Origin: Arhodomonas sp051195215
Lineage (GTDB): Bacteria > Pseudomonadota > Gammaproteobacteria > Nitrococcales > Nitrococcaceae
Direction: 5' to 3'
DNA: 64,000 nucleotides
Assembly (NCBI RefSeq): GCF_051195215.1
Contig: NZ_JBNAZM010000014.1
Coordinates: 1-64,000, forward strand
The translations under genes and the position numbers were made by a program. Of this stretch, positions 50,301 to 60,081 are shown one piece after another (within the stretch, counting starts at the first letter, position 1; every line of letters starts with the position of its first letter). Below the pieces are notes generated by a model, which searched no databases, was not told the DNA's origin, and worked only from the letters and a program-made list of their open reading frames with translations.

Positions 50301-51646
50301 GTCTCGGCCCCGTGACCGCCGATCGGCTCTCCGCCCCCCTCGGCATCGATGACACGCGCGTGGCCGCGGCGCTCGCACGGCTCGAAACCGAGGGTTTCGC
50401 CGTTCAGGGACAATTCACCGCCGACGCTGAAGCCACCGAGTGGTGCGAACGGGGTCTGCTCGCCCGGATACAACGCTACAGTGTGCAGCGCCGGCGCGCG
50501 CGTGCCGAACCCGTCACGCCGCTGCGCTACCTGCGCTTTCTCATCGCCTGGCACGGCCTCCCCGACCGCCGTGAAGGGGTGGAAGCCCTCGCCGGCGCCC
50601 TGGAGCAGCTCGAGGGCTTCCCGGTAGCGGCGCAGGCCTGGGAAAGCGACGTATTGCCCGCCCGCGTGGCCGAGTACACCGGCGCACAGCTCGATCAGCT
50701 CCTGACCGCCGGGCGATTCACCTGGCTGCGCCTGAGCCGGTCACGTGCCGGCGCCGACGACGGGCGCCGGCAGGCCACACCCGTACGCCATACCCCCATT
50801 ACCCTGATAGAGCGTACGAACCTGCCCCACTGGCGGACGGTGACCGGACCGCCGCTAACCGACGACCATGAGCTCAGCAGCGGCGCGGCACACGTGCTGG
50901 AGGCACTCGCCGAGCGCGGTGCGTCGTTCTTCGCCGACCTGGTCGCCGCCACGGGCATGCTGCGCACCCAGGTGGAAGAAGCACTGGCCGAGCTGGTGGC
51001 CTGCGGGCTCGTCACCGCGGATACCTTCGACGGCCTGCGCGCGCTCATCGCCCCCAGTCACAAACGACCGTCGTTCGCACCACGGCGGCGCAAGCGGCGG
51101 AACACCGCCCCAGGGGTGGATGCCGCCGGCCGATGGGCGTCGCTGCAAACGACGGCACCGGCCCCCGGCGAGCACCGACGCATGACCGACCTGGCCACCC
51201 TGGAACATATCGCCTGGGTGCTGCTGCAACGCTACGGTGTGGTTTTCCGTCGTGTGCTCGACCGCGAGCAGGCCCTGCCGCCCTGGCGGGAGCTGCTTTA
51301 CGTCTTCCGCTTGCTGGAGGCACGCGGCGAGGTGCATGGTGGCCGTTTCGTGGACCAGTTCGCCGGCGAGCAGTTCGCCCACCCGGAGGCCGTGGGGGCG
51401 CTGGCGCGCCACCGCCACGCCGAGCCGGACGATACCCTCGTCGCCATCTCCGCGGCGGACCCCCTCAACCTGATCGGTATCATCACTCCCGGACCTCGCG
51501 TGCCGGCCGCCCCCAGCAACCGCATCCTCCTGCGGAGCGGCGCCCCGGTGGCGGTGCAGATCAGCGGCGAGCTGCGCTACCTGGAGACCATGAGCCCCGA
51601 GGCGCAGTGGGACGCCCGCACGCGACTGGTGCGCCGGGCGGGGTAG
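47357..51646 (+). CDS. lhr: Large helicase-related protein Lhr (DEAD/DEAH superfamily 2)
   Basis: Lhr is a 3'-to-5' single-stranded DNA translocase and helicase, induced by DNA damage in mycobacteria. This 1429-residue protein has the Lhr-Core (residues 1 to about 850): Walker A APTGAGKT (Lys48), DEIH at 167-170, motif III SATQKP, motif VI QRVGRSGHG, the winged-helix and Lhr-specific domains; and a long C-terminal extension with tandem winged-helix-like parts, as in E. coli Lhr (1538 residues). The ribosome binding site is weak. It is alone on its strand, divergent from pyrE. Confidence 0.93.
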   Translation: MPLNAFHPAVDDWFRGELGEPTEIQRQAWPVIRGGRDTLIAAPTGAGKTLAAFLAAIDTLVRDGLDTGLADETRVLYVSPLRALSNDIQHNLQTPLAGIATALEARGESPVNIRAWVRTGDTPAAERERMRQRPPHIMVTTPESLYILLTAESGRRILASVRTVIVDEIHALAGNKRGAHLALSLQRLARLTRQSPQHVGLSATQKPIDDIAAFLSGDHGRCEIVDTGHVRRRDLAVEVPDSPLAAVMANEVWEEIYDRLAEHVRAHRTTLIFVNTRRLAERAARHLAERVGDDAVTAHHGSLAREHRLAAEQRLKHGELRALVATASLELGIDIGDVDLVCQLGSPRSIGTVLQRVGRSGHGLARVPKGRLFPLSRDDLVECTALLDSVQRGELDRIHIPTAPLDVLAQQIVAETAAAGECDEATLFGTFTGAWSYRDLSRETFADVVAMLARGFTTRRGRRGAYLHRDAVNGRLRPRRGARLVALTNGGAIPDQFDYDVLLQPDGLRVGSVNEDFAFESMPGDIFQLGNTAYRILKVESGRVLVEDALGAPPNLPFWFGEAPARSEELSTAVSRLREDIDRVLADTGDDPDAAREWLMSHHGLAAAAARQLADYLALGRAALGVVPGQQQLAVERFFDEAGDMHLVIHSPYGSRVNRAWGLALRKRFCRRFNFELQAAALEDSIVLSLGPTHSFPLDEVTGYLTSTSARDTLTQALLDAPLFATRWRWTATISLAVKRSHSGRRRPAQLQRQDAEDLLSVVFPDQLACAENLAGAREIPDHPLVTQTLHDCLAESMDTDGLVALLARLERGEITVTARDLSTPSPLAEEVINARPYAFLDDAAQEERRTLSITSGATPGTPDAWARPDAAAVARVCAEVWPHPRDADELHDALVTYGFLTAAEGAAGEWRALVDELTRHHRAAEIAIPGGEVLWVAAERLAELHALYPGLQPTPGIQATSDEPADAEVALVELLRSRLEGLGPVTADRLSAPLGIDDTRVAAALARLETEGFAVQGQFTADAEATEWCERGLLARIQRYSVQRRRARAEPVTPLRYLRFLIAWHGLPDRREGVEALAGALEQLEGFPVAAQAWESDVLPARVAEYTGAQLDQLLTAGRFTWLRLSRSRAGADDGRRQATPVRHTPITLIERTNLPHWRTVTGPPLTDDHELSSGAAHVLEALAERGASFFADLVAATGMLRTQVEEALAELVACGLVTADTFDGLRALIAPSHKRPSFAPRRRKRRNTAPGVDAAGRWASLQTTAPAPGEHRRMTDLATLEHIAWVLLQRYGVVFRRVLDREQALPPWRELLYVFRLLEARGEVHGGRFVDQFAGEQFAHPEAVGALARHRHAEPDDTLVAISAADPLNLIGIITPGPRVPAAPSNRILLRSGAPVAVQISGELRYLETMSPEAQWDARTRLVRRAG

Positions 51647-51727
51647 AGGAGCGGCAAGCGACAAGCGGCAAGCGAGATGTATGAAAGGCCAGCGGTCGTG
51701 AAGGCCTGAAGACAAAGGCGCAAAGGT

Positions 51728-51756
51728 TTACCAATCGTCTCAGAGGTATTGCGAAT
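51728..51756. repeat. Solo left end of the 29-bp-TIR element
   Basis: TTACCAATCGTCTCAGAGGT and the following ATTGCGAA match the left inverted end of the element at 9044-9072 with a few changes. No partner right end is visible before ppc. A second repeat, of the CAAGTT type, follows at 51875. Confidence 0.55.
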
Positions 51757-51874
51757 TCCTTGTGCACCGCTCGTTGCCTGAGCGATTACCGCGAAAGGCG
51801 GTCGCTCGGCGACAAGGCCGACGTCGCAGGTTCCGAGCCGCGAACGGCAACGGCACCGCGAGCGCCGGCCCGCC

Positions 51875-51905
51875 ACTTTCAACGTTGAACTTGCAACTTT
51901 CCGCT
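51875..51905. repeat. Single arm of the CAAGTT-type repeat
   Basis: ACTTTCAACGTTGAACTTGC and the following AACTTTCCGCT resemble the arms of the hairpins at 4061-4152 and 9321-9392. It ends 10 bases before the ppc stop codon on the minus strand. The 51647-51915 gap holds only this and the solo element end. Confidence 0.45.
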
Positions 51906-51915
51906 AGCACCGGCG

Positions 51916-54555
51916 TCACCCGGTATTGCGCATGCCCGCAGCGATGCCGTTGATGCAGACCATCAGCGGCTTCAGCAGCTCGTCCTCGCGGCCGCTGCGC
52001 ACCCGGTTCAGCAGCTCCACCTGCACCAGGTTGAGCGGATCCACGTAGGGGTTGCGCACCGCCACCGAGCGTTGCACTACCGGGAAATCGTCCAGCGGTC
52101 GTTCGTGGCCGGTCACCGCGAGCACTGCTTCCAGGGTGCGGGCGTACTGGCCCCGCAGCGACTCGCCGAGGCCACACAGCTCCTGCGGAACGAGGCGGGC
52201 GTCGTACCAGGCGGCGACCTGGGGGTCGGCCTTGGCCATCACCATCTCGACCATATCCAGGAACGCACGGAAGAACGGCCAATCCCGGTACATACGCTGC
52301 AGCGTCTCGCCATCGCTATCCAGCTCGCCCTGCAGCGCCTCGCCCACGCCGAGCCAGGCCGGCAGCAGCAGCCGGGTCTGCGTCCAGGAGAAAATCCACG
52401 GGATCGCACGCAGGCTTTCAACGCCCTTGGTCGGCTTGCGCCGGGCCGGGCGACTGCCGATGGTGAGCTGACCGATCTCGTGTTCCGGGGTGGCATGGCG
52501 GAAATAGTCGATGAACTCGGGGGTTTCCCGCACCAGCCCGCGATAGCTTCGCTTGGCGGTCTCGGCGAGGCGGTCCATGAGTTCGCGCCACTCCGGCTCC
52601 GGCGATGCCGGCGGGCGCAGGGACGCTTCCAGCACGGCGGTGGTGTAGAGCTCCAGGTTCCGCTGGGCGATGCCCGGCAGACCGAACTTGGCCTGAATCA
52701 CCTCGCCCTGCTCGGTCACCCGCAGCCTGCCCTGCACGCTGCCCGGGGGCTGGGAGAGAATGGCAGCGTGGGTCGGCCCGCCGCCGCGGCCGATGGAACC
52801 ACCACGGCCATGGAAGAGCGTGAGCTGGATACCCTGCCGCCGCGCCATGGCGACCAGGCGCTCCTGTGTCTGGTACAGCGCCCAAGCCGCGGTGAGATGA
52901 CCGGCGTCCTTGCCGGAGTCGGAATAGCCGATCATCACTTCCTGGTGTCCCTGTATGCGCTCGCGATACCACGGGATCTCGAGCAGACGCTCCATCGCCG
53001 CCTCGGCGCCGTGCAGGTCGTCCAGGGTCTCGAACAGAGGCACCACGCGCAGGTAGTGCCGTACACCGGCCTCCTTCTGGAGCAGCTCGACGGCGAGAAT
53101 GTCCGATGGCTGCGCTGCCATGGAGATCACGTAGGCACCGAGGGAATCCGGCCCCAGCTCCGCCATCACCTCGAAGGTCTCGAGCACCTCGCGGACGTCG
53201 TCGTCGGCCTGGAAATTCCGCGGAATGAGCGGACGACGGTTGTCCAGCTCGCGCACCAGGAAATCCTGACGCTCACGCTCGCTCCACTCGCTGTAGCTAC
53301 CCAGTCCGAGCTCGCGGGTAATGGCATCGAGCACCTCGTTGTGCCGGCCCGCCTCCTGGCGCACATCGACACGCATGAGGGTGAGGCCGAACACCGACAG
53401 CCGCCGGATGAGATCCAGCAGCCGGCCTTCGGCCACCACACCGGCACCGCAGTGCTGCAGGGAGTGATAGCACTGCAACAACGGCTCGCGCAGCTCGGCA
53501 GCTTCCAGATAGATCGGTTCGTCCGGCGGAAGCCGGTCGGAAAGGCGTGCGTCCAGCCAGTCCAGCGTGTTGTGCAGGCGCTGGCGAACATCCTTGAGAA
53601 CCTGGCGATACGGTTCCCACGCACCCTGGGCGGCGGCGTCGACGGTTTCGTCGGCGCACTGCAACGACAGCTCCGTGATGAGCTCGCCCACCTCGCGCTC
53701 GTAGAGCTGGGCGGCCATCCAGCGGTTGAGCAGGCAAACCTCACGTGTAACCTCGGCGGTCACCCGGGGATTGCCGTCACGGTCGCCACCCATCCACGAG
53801 CCGAAACGGATCGGCGCCGTATCCAGGGGCAAATGCCGCCCCGTTCGCCTGTAGAGCTGGCGGTCGAGACGACGCAGATAGCGGGGAATGACGTCCCACA
53901 GGGTCTGCTCGATCACCGCCAACCCCCAGCGCGCCTCGTCCTGGGGAGTGGGGCGCTGGCGGCGGATCTCGTCGGTATACCAGGCGCCGGTGATCTCGCG
54001 GCGCAGCGCCTGGTGCACCTCTTCGATCTCCTCCGGTGTGGGGTCGAGGCGATCCTGGTGATCGAGCAGGTTCGCGATGCGGTTGTACTTCTGCAGCATG
54101 GTGCGCCGGCTCACCTCCGTGGGGTGCGCGGTGAGCACCAGCTCGATGGAAAGCTCGCCGACGGCGCGGTAAAGGGTCTCGCCGTCGACCTCGGCGCCCA
54201 GGCGCGCAAAGCTCTCCTCCAGTGAGCCGCGCAGCGGCGAGGAATCCGGATCCCGCAACCAGGCACGGCTGCGGCGTACGCGGTGGTGCTGCTCGGCGAT
54301 GTTGGCAAGATTGAGGAACTGCGAGAACGCCCGCACCACGGGCATGATCAACTCGTCGGGTAGCTCGGCGAGCGTTCGCTCGAGCTCGGCGGCGGCGTCG
54401 CCGTCACCCGCGCGAGCCTCCTTGGCAAGGCGGCGCACTTCCTCGACGACGTGATAGACGTCCTCACCGGCCTGCTCGTAGAGCGTACTGCCGAGCAGGC
54501 CGCCGAGCTGGCGGATATCCTCGCGCAGAGGCGCGTCGGTTCGCGATTCGGGCAT
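51916..54555 (-). CDS. ppc: Phosphoenolpyruvate carboxylase
   Basis: Ppc carboxylates PEP to oxaloacetate, the main anaplerotic reaction. The 879-residue length is normal. Catalytic residues are seen in VLTAHPTEVSRR (His), MIGYSDSGKDAG and FHGRGGSIGRGGGP; the C-terminus reads INGIAAGMRNTG, as usual for the family. GGAGGAG is eight bases before the ATG at 54553-54555; an earlier in-frame start is not needed. Downstream is a repeat region; upstream, with a 222-base gap, lies the isocitrate dehydrogenase gene. Confidence 0.97.
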   Translation of the reverse strand: MPESRTDAPLREDIRQLGGLLGSTLYEQAGEDVYHVVEEVRRLAKEARAGDGDAAAELERTLAELPDELIMPVVRAFSQFLNLANIAEQHHRVRRSRAWLRDPDSSPLRGSLEESFARLGAEVDGETLYRAVGELSIELVLTAHPTEVSRRTMLQKYNRIANLLDHQDRLDPTPEEIEEVHQALRREITGAWYTDEIRRQRPTPQDEARWGLAVIEQTLWDVIPRYLRRLDRQLYRRTGRHLPLDTAPIRFGSWMGGDRDGNPRVTAEVTREVCLLNRWMAAQLYEREVGELITELSLQCADETVDAAAQGAWEPYRQVLKDVRQRLHNTLDWLDARLSDRLPPDEPIYLEAAELREPLLQCYHSLQHCGAGVVAEGRLLDLIRRLSVFGLTLMRVDVRQEAGRHNEVLDAITRELGLGSYSEWSERERQDFLVRELDNRRPLIPRNFQADDDVREVLETFEVMAELGPDSLGAYVISMAAQPSDILAVELLQKEAGVRHYLRVVPLFETLDDLHGAEAAMERLLEIPWYRERIQGHQEVMIGYSDSGKDAGHLTAAWALYQTQERLVAMARRQGIQLTLFHGRGGSIGRGGGPTHAAILSQPPGSVQGRLRVTEQGEVIQAKFGLPGIAQRNLELYTTAVLEASLRPPASPEPEWRELMDRLAETAKRSYRGLVRETPEFIDYFRHATPEHEIGQLTIGSRPARRKPTKGVESLRAIPWIFSWTQTRLLLPAWLGVGEALQGELDSDGETLQRMYRDWPFFRAFLDMVEMVMAKADPQVAAWYDARLVPQELCGLGESLRGQYARTLEAVLAVTGHERPLDDFPVVQRSVAVRNPYVDPLNLVQVELLNRVRSGREDELLKPLMVCINGIAAGMRNTG

Positions 54556-54688
54556 GTAGGCGACTCCTCCTATCGCCGACGCGCTCGCGTCAGCGTTCGC
54601 GAATGTCGACAGAATGTAGCGCAATTACAGGCAGGCTTTCATCTGTCCCCAATGCCACCAACGCTTTGTATACCAAGTATCGACTCTC

Positions 54689-54727
54689 GGGGGGGCATCC
54701 ATGTAGTTTTGCTACGCACCCCCCCCC
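54689..54727. other. G7...C9 homopolymer inverted repeat between icd and ppc
   Basis: Seven G at 54689-54695 and nine C at 54719-54727 flank a small GTAG/CTAC hairpin with a TTTT loop. The tracts can pair with each other. The block lies just beyond the icd terminator and 134 bases before the ppc start. Homopolymers of this size are also prone to sequencing error. Confidence 0.4.
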
Positions 54728-54760
54728 AAAAAAAGCGCCCACCGCAGTGCGATAGGCGCT
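54728..54760 (-). terminator. Rho-independent terminator of icd
   Basis: On the minus strand, AGCGCC and GGCGCT form a stem around a 14-base loop followed by seven T residues, then a run of G. It starts 17 bases after the icd stop codon. Confidence 0.75.
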
Positions 54761-54777
54761 GGTTCGGTCAGACGCCG

Positions 54778-56538
<1,761 letters not shown>

Positions 56539-56868
56539 GGAAACCTCCCTCGAGAGATGGGCCGCGCCGGCTTCTGGCCAGTGCCCCGCAGGGCCGCGCG
56601 CCCGGGGTGAATCGGTTGGTGTCGTTAAGAGGCCGCCCGCTCGCGCGTCCGGGGACACCGCGGACCGGTGTGGACGAGTCGGGCCGTCGCCGCGCTCCTC
56701 CGGCGCGCTATTCTCCCCGACCGCTCGCGGGCGTTCAAGAAATGCCCGTCCGCAAACGCCCGCCGCGACGGGTGATTTCATGACTCGCGCGTCATCTTTA
56801 GGCGGGCTACACTGCCTGCGGCAGCACAACAAGCAGTCCGCGCCGAATCGTTGGCAGGAGGTGACCCG
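56539..56868. other. Divergent intergenic region between icd and the thiolase gene
   Basis: This 330-base stretch must hold promoters for both divergent genes. I see a TACACT -10-like hexamer at 56808-56813 on the plus strand but no good -35 partner. No RNA gene, repeat or short coding frame stands out. Confidence 0.4.
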
Positions 56869-58050
56869 ATGCGCGAAGTGGTGGTTGTCAGCGGCGTGCG
56901 CACGCCGGTCGGCACTTACGGTGGTTCCCTGAAGGATGTATCCCTCGGCGACCTGGGCGCCGCCGTCGTGCGCGAGGCCGTGAACCGTGCGGGTGTGGCA
57001 CCGGAAGACGTGGGCCATACGGTGTTCGGTAACGTCATTCACACCGAACCGCGGGACATGTACCTGGCCCGCGTGGCCTCGGTTAACGGCGGTCTCCCGG
57101 TGGAGACGCCCGCGCTCACCTTGAACCGTCTCTGCGGCAGCGGGCTCCAGGCAATCCTCACGGCCGCTTCCTACATCCAGCTCGGTGACGCCCACTGCAC
57201 GGTGGCCGGCGGTGGCGACGCCATGAGCCGTGCCCCCTACTGGCTGCCGAGTGGCCGTTGGGGCCAGCGTATGGGTGACGGCCAGATGCTCGATGCCATG
57301 GTGGGCGCCCTCACGGATCCCTTCGACAAGTGCCACATGGGCATCACCGCCGAGAACGTCGCGGAAAAGTGGAGCATTTCCCGTGAGGATCAGGACGCCC
57401 TCGCCGCCGAAAGCCACCGTCGCGCCGTCGCTGCCATCGAGGCTGGCTACTTCCGTGAGCAGATCCTGCCGATCGAGATCCCGGGGCGAAAGGGGCCGAC
57501 GACGGTGGACACCGACGAGGGCCCGCGCCGCGATGTCGACCCGGAGAAAATGGCCGCCATGAAGCCGGTGTTCAAGCGCGACGGCGGCACCGTTACCCCG
57601 GGCAATGCCTCGACGCTGAACGACGGCGCCGCCGCAGTGGTGCTCATGGAGCGGGGCCTCGCTGCCGAACGCGGGTTCACCGCCAGGGCACGCCTGGTGG
57701 GGGGCACCGTGGCCGCCGTGGATCCCAAATACATGGGCATAGGCCCGGTGCCGGCGGTACGTCGGCTGCTCGACAGAACCGGCGTGGCCAGTAACGACGT
57801 GGACGTCTGGGAGATCAATGAAGCCTTTGCCGCCCAGGCACTCGCCGTGACGCACGACCTCGACCTCGATCCGGCGCGGGTCAACCCGAACGGCAGCGGC
57901 ATCTCCCTGGGGCACCCCATCGGTGCCACCGGCGCCATCCTCACGGTCAAGGCGCTCGCGGAGCTGGAGCGCGTCGACGGCCGGTACGCGGTGGTGACCA
58001 TGTGCATCGGTGGCGGTCAGGGCATCGCGGCGCTGTTCGAGCGGCCGTGA
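56869..58050 (+). CDS. Acetyl-CoA acetyltransferase (biosynthetic thiolase)
   Basis: The 393-residue thiolase condenses two acetyl-CoA to acetoacetyl-CoA, or the reverse. Active-site residues: the acylated Cys in LNRLCGSGLQ, His in NGSGISLGHPIGATGA and the second Cys in TMCIGGGQG. Length and N-terminus (MREVVVVSGVRTPVG) fit PhaA/AtoB. It could supply the PHA synthase encoded at 10695, though no acetoacetyl-CoA reductase is adjacent. AGGAGGTGA is six bases before the ATG at 56869. It overlaps the AraC-type gene by four bases. Confidence 0.93.
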   Translation: MREVVVVSGVRTPVGTYGGSLKDVSLGDLGAAVVREAVNRAGVAPEDVGHTVFGNVIHTEPRDMYLARVASVNGGLPVETPALTLNRLCGSGLQAILTAASYIQLGDAHCTVAGGGDAMSRAPYWLPSGRWGQRMGDGQMLDAMVGALTDPFDKCHMGITAENVAEKWSISREDQDALAAESHRRAVAAIEAGYFREQILPIEIPGRKGPTTVDTDEGPRRDVDPEKMAAMKPVFKRDGGTVTPGNASTLNDGAAAVVLMERGLAAERGFTARARLVGGTVAAVDPKYMGIGPVPAVRRLLDRTGVASNDVDVWEINEAFAAQALAVTHDLDLDPARVNPNGSGISLGHPIGATGAILTVKALAELERVDGRYAVVTMCIGGGQGIAALFERP

Positions 58051-58871
58051 GCCGGGAGCGCAGCGGCGGGGCGTTCGACGCCCCGCTGATGTGCAGCCTG
58101 CTCGCCGAATGCCTGGGCGGCGCCGGCCGCGCCGGCGAGTGGGTGCGCATGCTGGTCAACGGTTTTCGCCCGCGCCCCGATCCGTTGCGCACCCGCGCCG
58201 CTTCCGTGGGACAGCTCACCACGCTCACGCGCATTCCCGCCCCCAGCCTGCGTCTGCTCCGCGACGCGCCGGATCTGGATACCTACGTGCAACGGTGGAA
58301 CGCCCTCGACGCCACATGGTCGGTACCGGTGCGCACCCGTCTCATGCGAACATCGGATGGCAACCTGCACCTGCATCGCCATCGCTTCGACGGCCTGCCG
58401 CCCCAACCCCATCAGGACGCCGCGGTCACCGCACTGATGGCCGCCCACCTCCGCGGACAGGGGCTGCACGTCAGCCGGCCCGACGCGGCAAAACCCCTCG
58501 AGCTCACCCTTACCCTCGGCGAGCCCGCCGCGACCACGGACTTCTTCCCCCCCGGCGACGCCACGCCGTCGGTATGGTCAACGCTGACAAGCGCGCCGGA
58601 CGCACACTGGACGCTGGCACGAACGGCAACCCGCCTCGGCGTGTCTGCCCGCACCCTCCAGCGCCAACTTGCCCGTGAGGGCGTGGCCATTCGCCAGCTC
58701 AAGGTCGGCGCGCGGGTGACGCTGGCGAGCGGCGCGCTCATCGCGGATGCCCCCTCGGTCACCGAGCTGGCGCATGCGCTTGGTTTCAGCGACTCTGCCC
58801 ACTTCTCCCATGCCTTCCATCGTGCCAGCGGCGTAACGCCCAGCCGCTACCGGGCTATCGCCATGGCCTGA
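58047..58871 (+). CDS. AraC-family transcriptional regulator
   Basis: The 274-residue protein has a C-terminal AraC/XylS double helix-turn-helix: TATRLGVSARTLQRQLAREG as the first and SVTELAHALGFSDSAHFSHAFHRASGVTPSRYR as the second, about residues 195-270. The N-terminal part is of the Arabinose_bd-like type, with weak similarity. The GTG at 58047 overlapping the thiolase stop codon (GTGA) is the likely start; an ATG at 58089 is an alternative. Its coupling to the thiolase gene suggests it controls that gene or related lipid metabolism. Confidence 0.8.
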   Translation: MSRERSGGAFDAPLMCSLLAECLGGAGRAGEWVRMLVNGFRPRPDPLRTRAASVGQLTTLTRIPAPSLRLLRDAPDLDTYVQRWNALDATWSVPVRTRLMRTSDGNLHLHRHRFDGLPPQPHQDAAVTALMAAHLRGQGLHVSRPDAAKPLELTLTLGEPAATTDFFPPGDATPSVWSTLTSAPDAHWTLARTATRLGVSARTLQRQLAREGVAIRQLKVGARVTLASGALIADAPSVTELAHALGFSDSAHFSHAFHRASGVTPSRYRAIAMA

Positions 58872-58959
58872 GGCGGTGGCACGAAAATACAAGCCTCGCC
58901 GAACGGCAACGCGCAAGACTCTGCCTCCGCCACACCCCGATACACGGAGGATTACGACG

Positions 58960-59880
58960 ATGCGCGCCGCCGCCCTGTTCCTCGCCGCCGCCGTCATGAT
59001 GGGCGCCACCCTGCCCCTGGGCCGCACTCTGCGACTCGCTGGCGCCCCGGCGCTGCCGCTGCTCGCCGCGGCCTTCGCGATTGCGGGCCTCACGTTGCTC
59101 GTACTCACCGTGCGCCGGGAGCACGGTCAGCTCACCGCACCGCGCACCTGGCGGTTCGCCGCCGTCGCCGCCCTGCTGGGCATGACGCTGCCGCACACCA
59201 TCGCATTCTCGGCGCTCTCCACCCTCGGGGCCGCCGCTGTGGCCCTCGGCTACGCGTTGCCGCCGGCATTCACGTACCTGCTCGCCCGACTCACAGGCAT
59301 GGAGAGCGGGCGCCCCGTTCGCCTCGCGGCGACCGCGCTGGCGCTCGCCGGCGGGCTGGTCCTGGCATGGCCGTCGGACACGTCCGTGGAATCCGCGTGG
59401 CTCGCGAAGACCGCCGTGCTGCTCCTGCTGCCCTTCTCCCTGGCCGCCGGCAACCTCTATCGCAAGCGTTTCATGCCGCCACGCGCCTCGTCCGCCCTAC
59501 TGGCGGGGGTTACGCTGACCGCCGCCGCGGTGGAGCTCACGCTCACCACACTGGCCAGCGGTGCATCGTTCACCGGTCCGTGGCTCACGAACCCGGCGTT
59601 CGCCGCCCTCGTGATCGCCACCGGCATCGGGTTCGTCTTCTACTTCGCCGCGCAGAAACGCATCGACGTGACCCTTTTCAGCCAGATCGGCAACCTGATG
59701 GCCATCACCGCCGCCCTGGTCGCATGGGTCCTGCTCGGCGAGGCTCCGCCGCTCGCGATGGCGCCTGCGGTACCGTTGATCGCGGCGGGGGCCTGGTTGC
59801 TCGCGCGGTATCCGGCACACCGCGCGAACGCCAACGCCAGGGAACGCCGGGATGCGTATCTGGACCCGGAGTCAGGATAG
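58960..59880 (+). CDS. EamA/DMT-superfamily transporter
   Basis: The 306-residue protein has about ten membrane helices in two EamA halves; the second half shows SLAAGNLYRKRFMPPRASS and LFSQIGNLMAITAALVAWVLLGEAPP, a frequent end of DMT exporters. Substrate unknown. GGAGG is nine bases before the ATG at 58960; the open frame begins earlier but the upstream part is arginine-rich and lacks a ribosome binding site. It follows the AraC-type gene by 88 bases and might be its target. Confidence 0.87.
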   Translation: MRAAALFLAAAVMMGATLPLGRTLRLAGAPALPLLAAAFAIAGLTLLVLTVRREHGQLTAPRTWRFAAVAALLGMTLPHTIAFSALSTLGAAAVALGYALPPAFTYLLARLTGMESGRPVRLAATALALAGGLVLAWPSDTSVESAWLAKTAVLLLLPFSLAAGNLYRKRFMPPRASSALLAGVTLTAAAVELTLTTLASGASFTGPWLTNPAFAALVIATGIGFVFYFAAQKRIDVTLFSQIGNLMAITAALVAWVLLGEAPPLAMAPAVPLIAAGAWLLARYPAHRANANARERRDAYLDPESG

Positions 59881-60081
59881 CGCAGGTCCCGCAGTCGAAC
59901 TGGCCGGACGGGGGTGAAACCATCCACGCGCAGCGGTAACGCGAGCGCCCCGCGCGCAAGATGATGAGCACCCTGCCCGGTGTGCCCGTCGAATGGTGAC
60001 ACCGAGCGGCAACACCCCGTGCGCGCTCCCCCCGAGCCGGCGCGCTTGGGCATCGTCAATAGGCCCTAGTAGACTCGAGCG

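Noticed and set aside
52072..54225. 717-residue open frame on the plus strand
   Set aside because: It is antisense to ppc, whose whole sequence and catalytic motifs are intact; the translation has no recognisable domain and is a by-product of high GC.
56539..57915. Upstream extension of the icd frame to 1045 residues
   Set aside because: The GGAGG and ATG at 56538 and the normal ICD N-terminus fix the start; the extension runs antisense through the thiolase gene.
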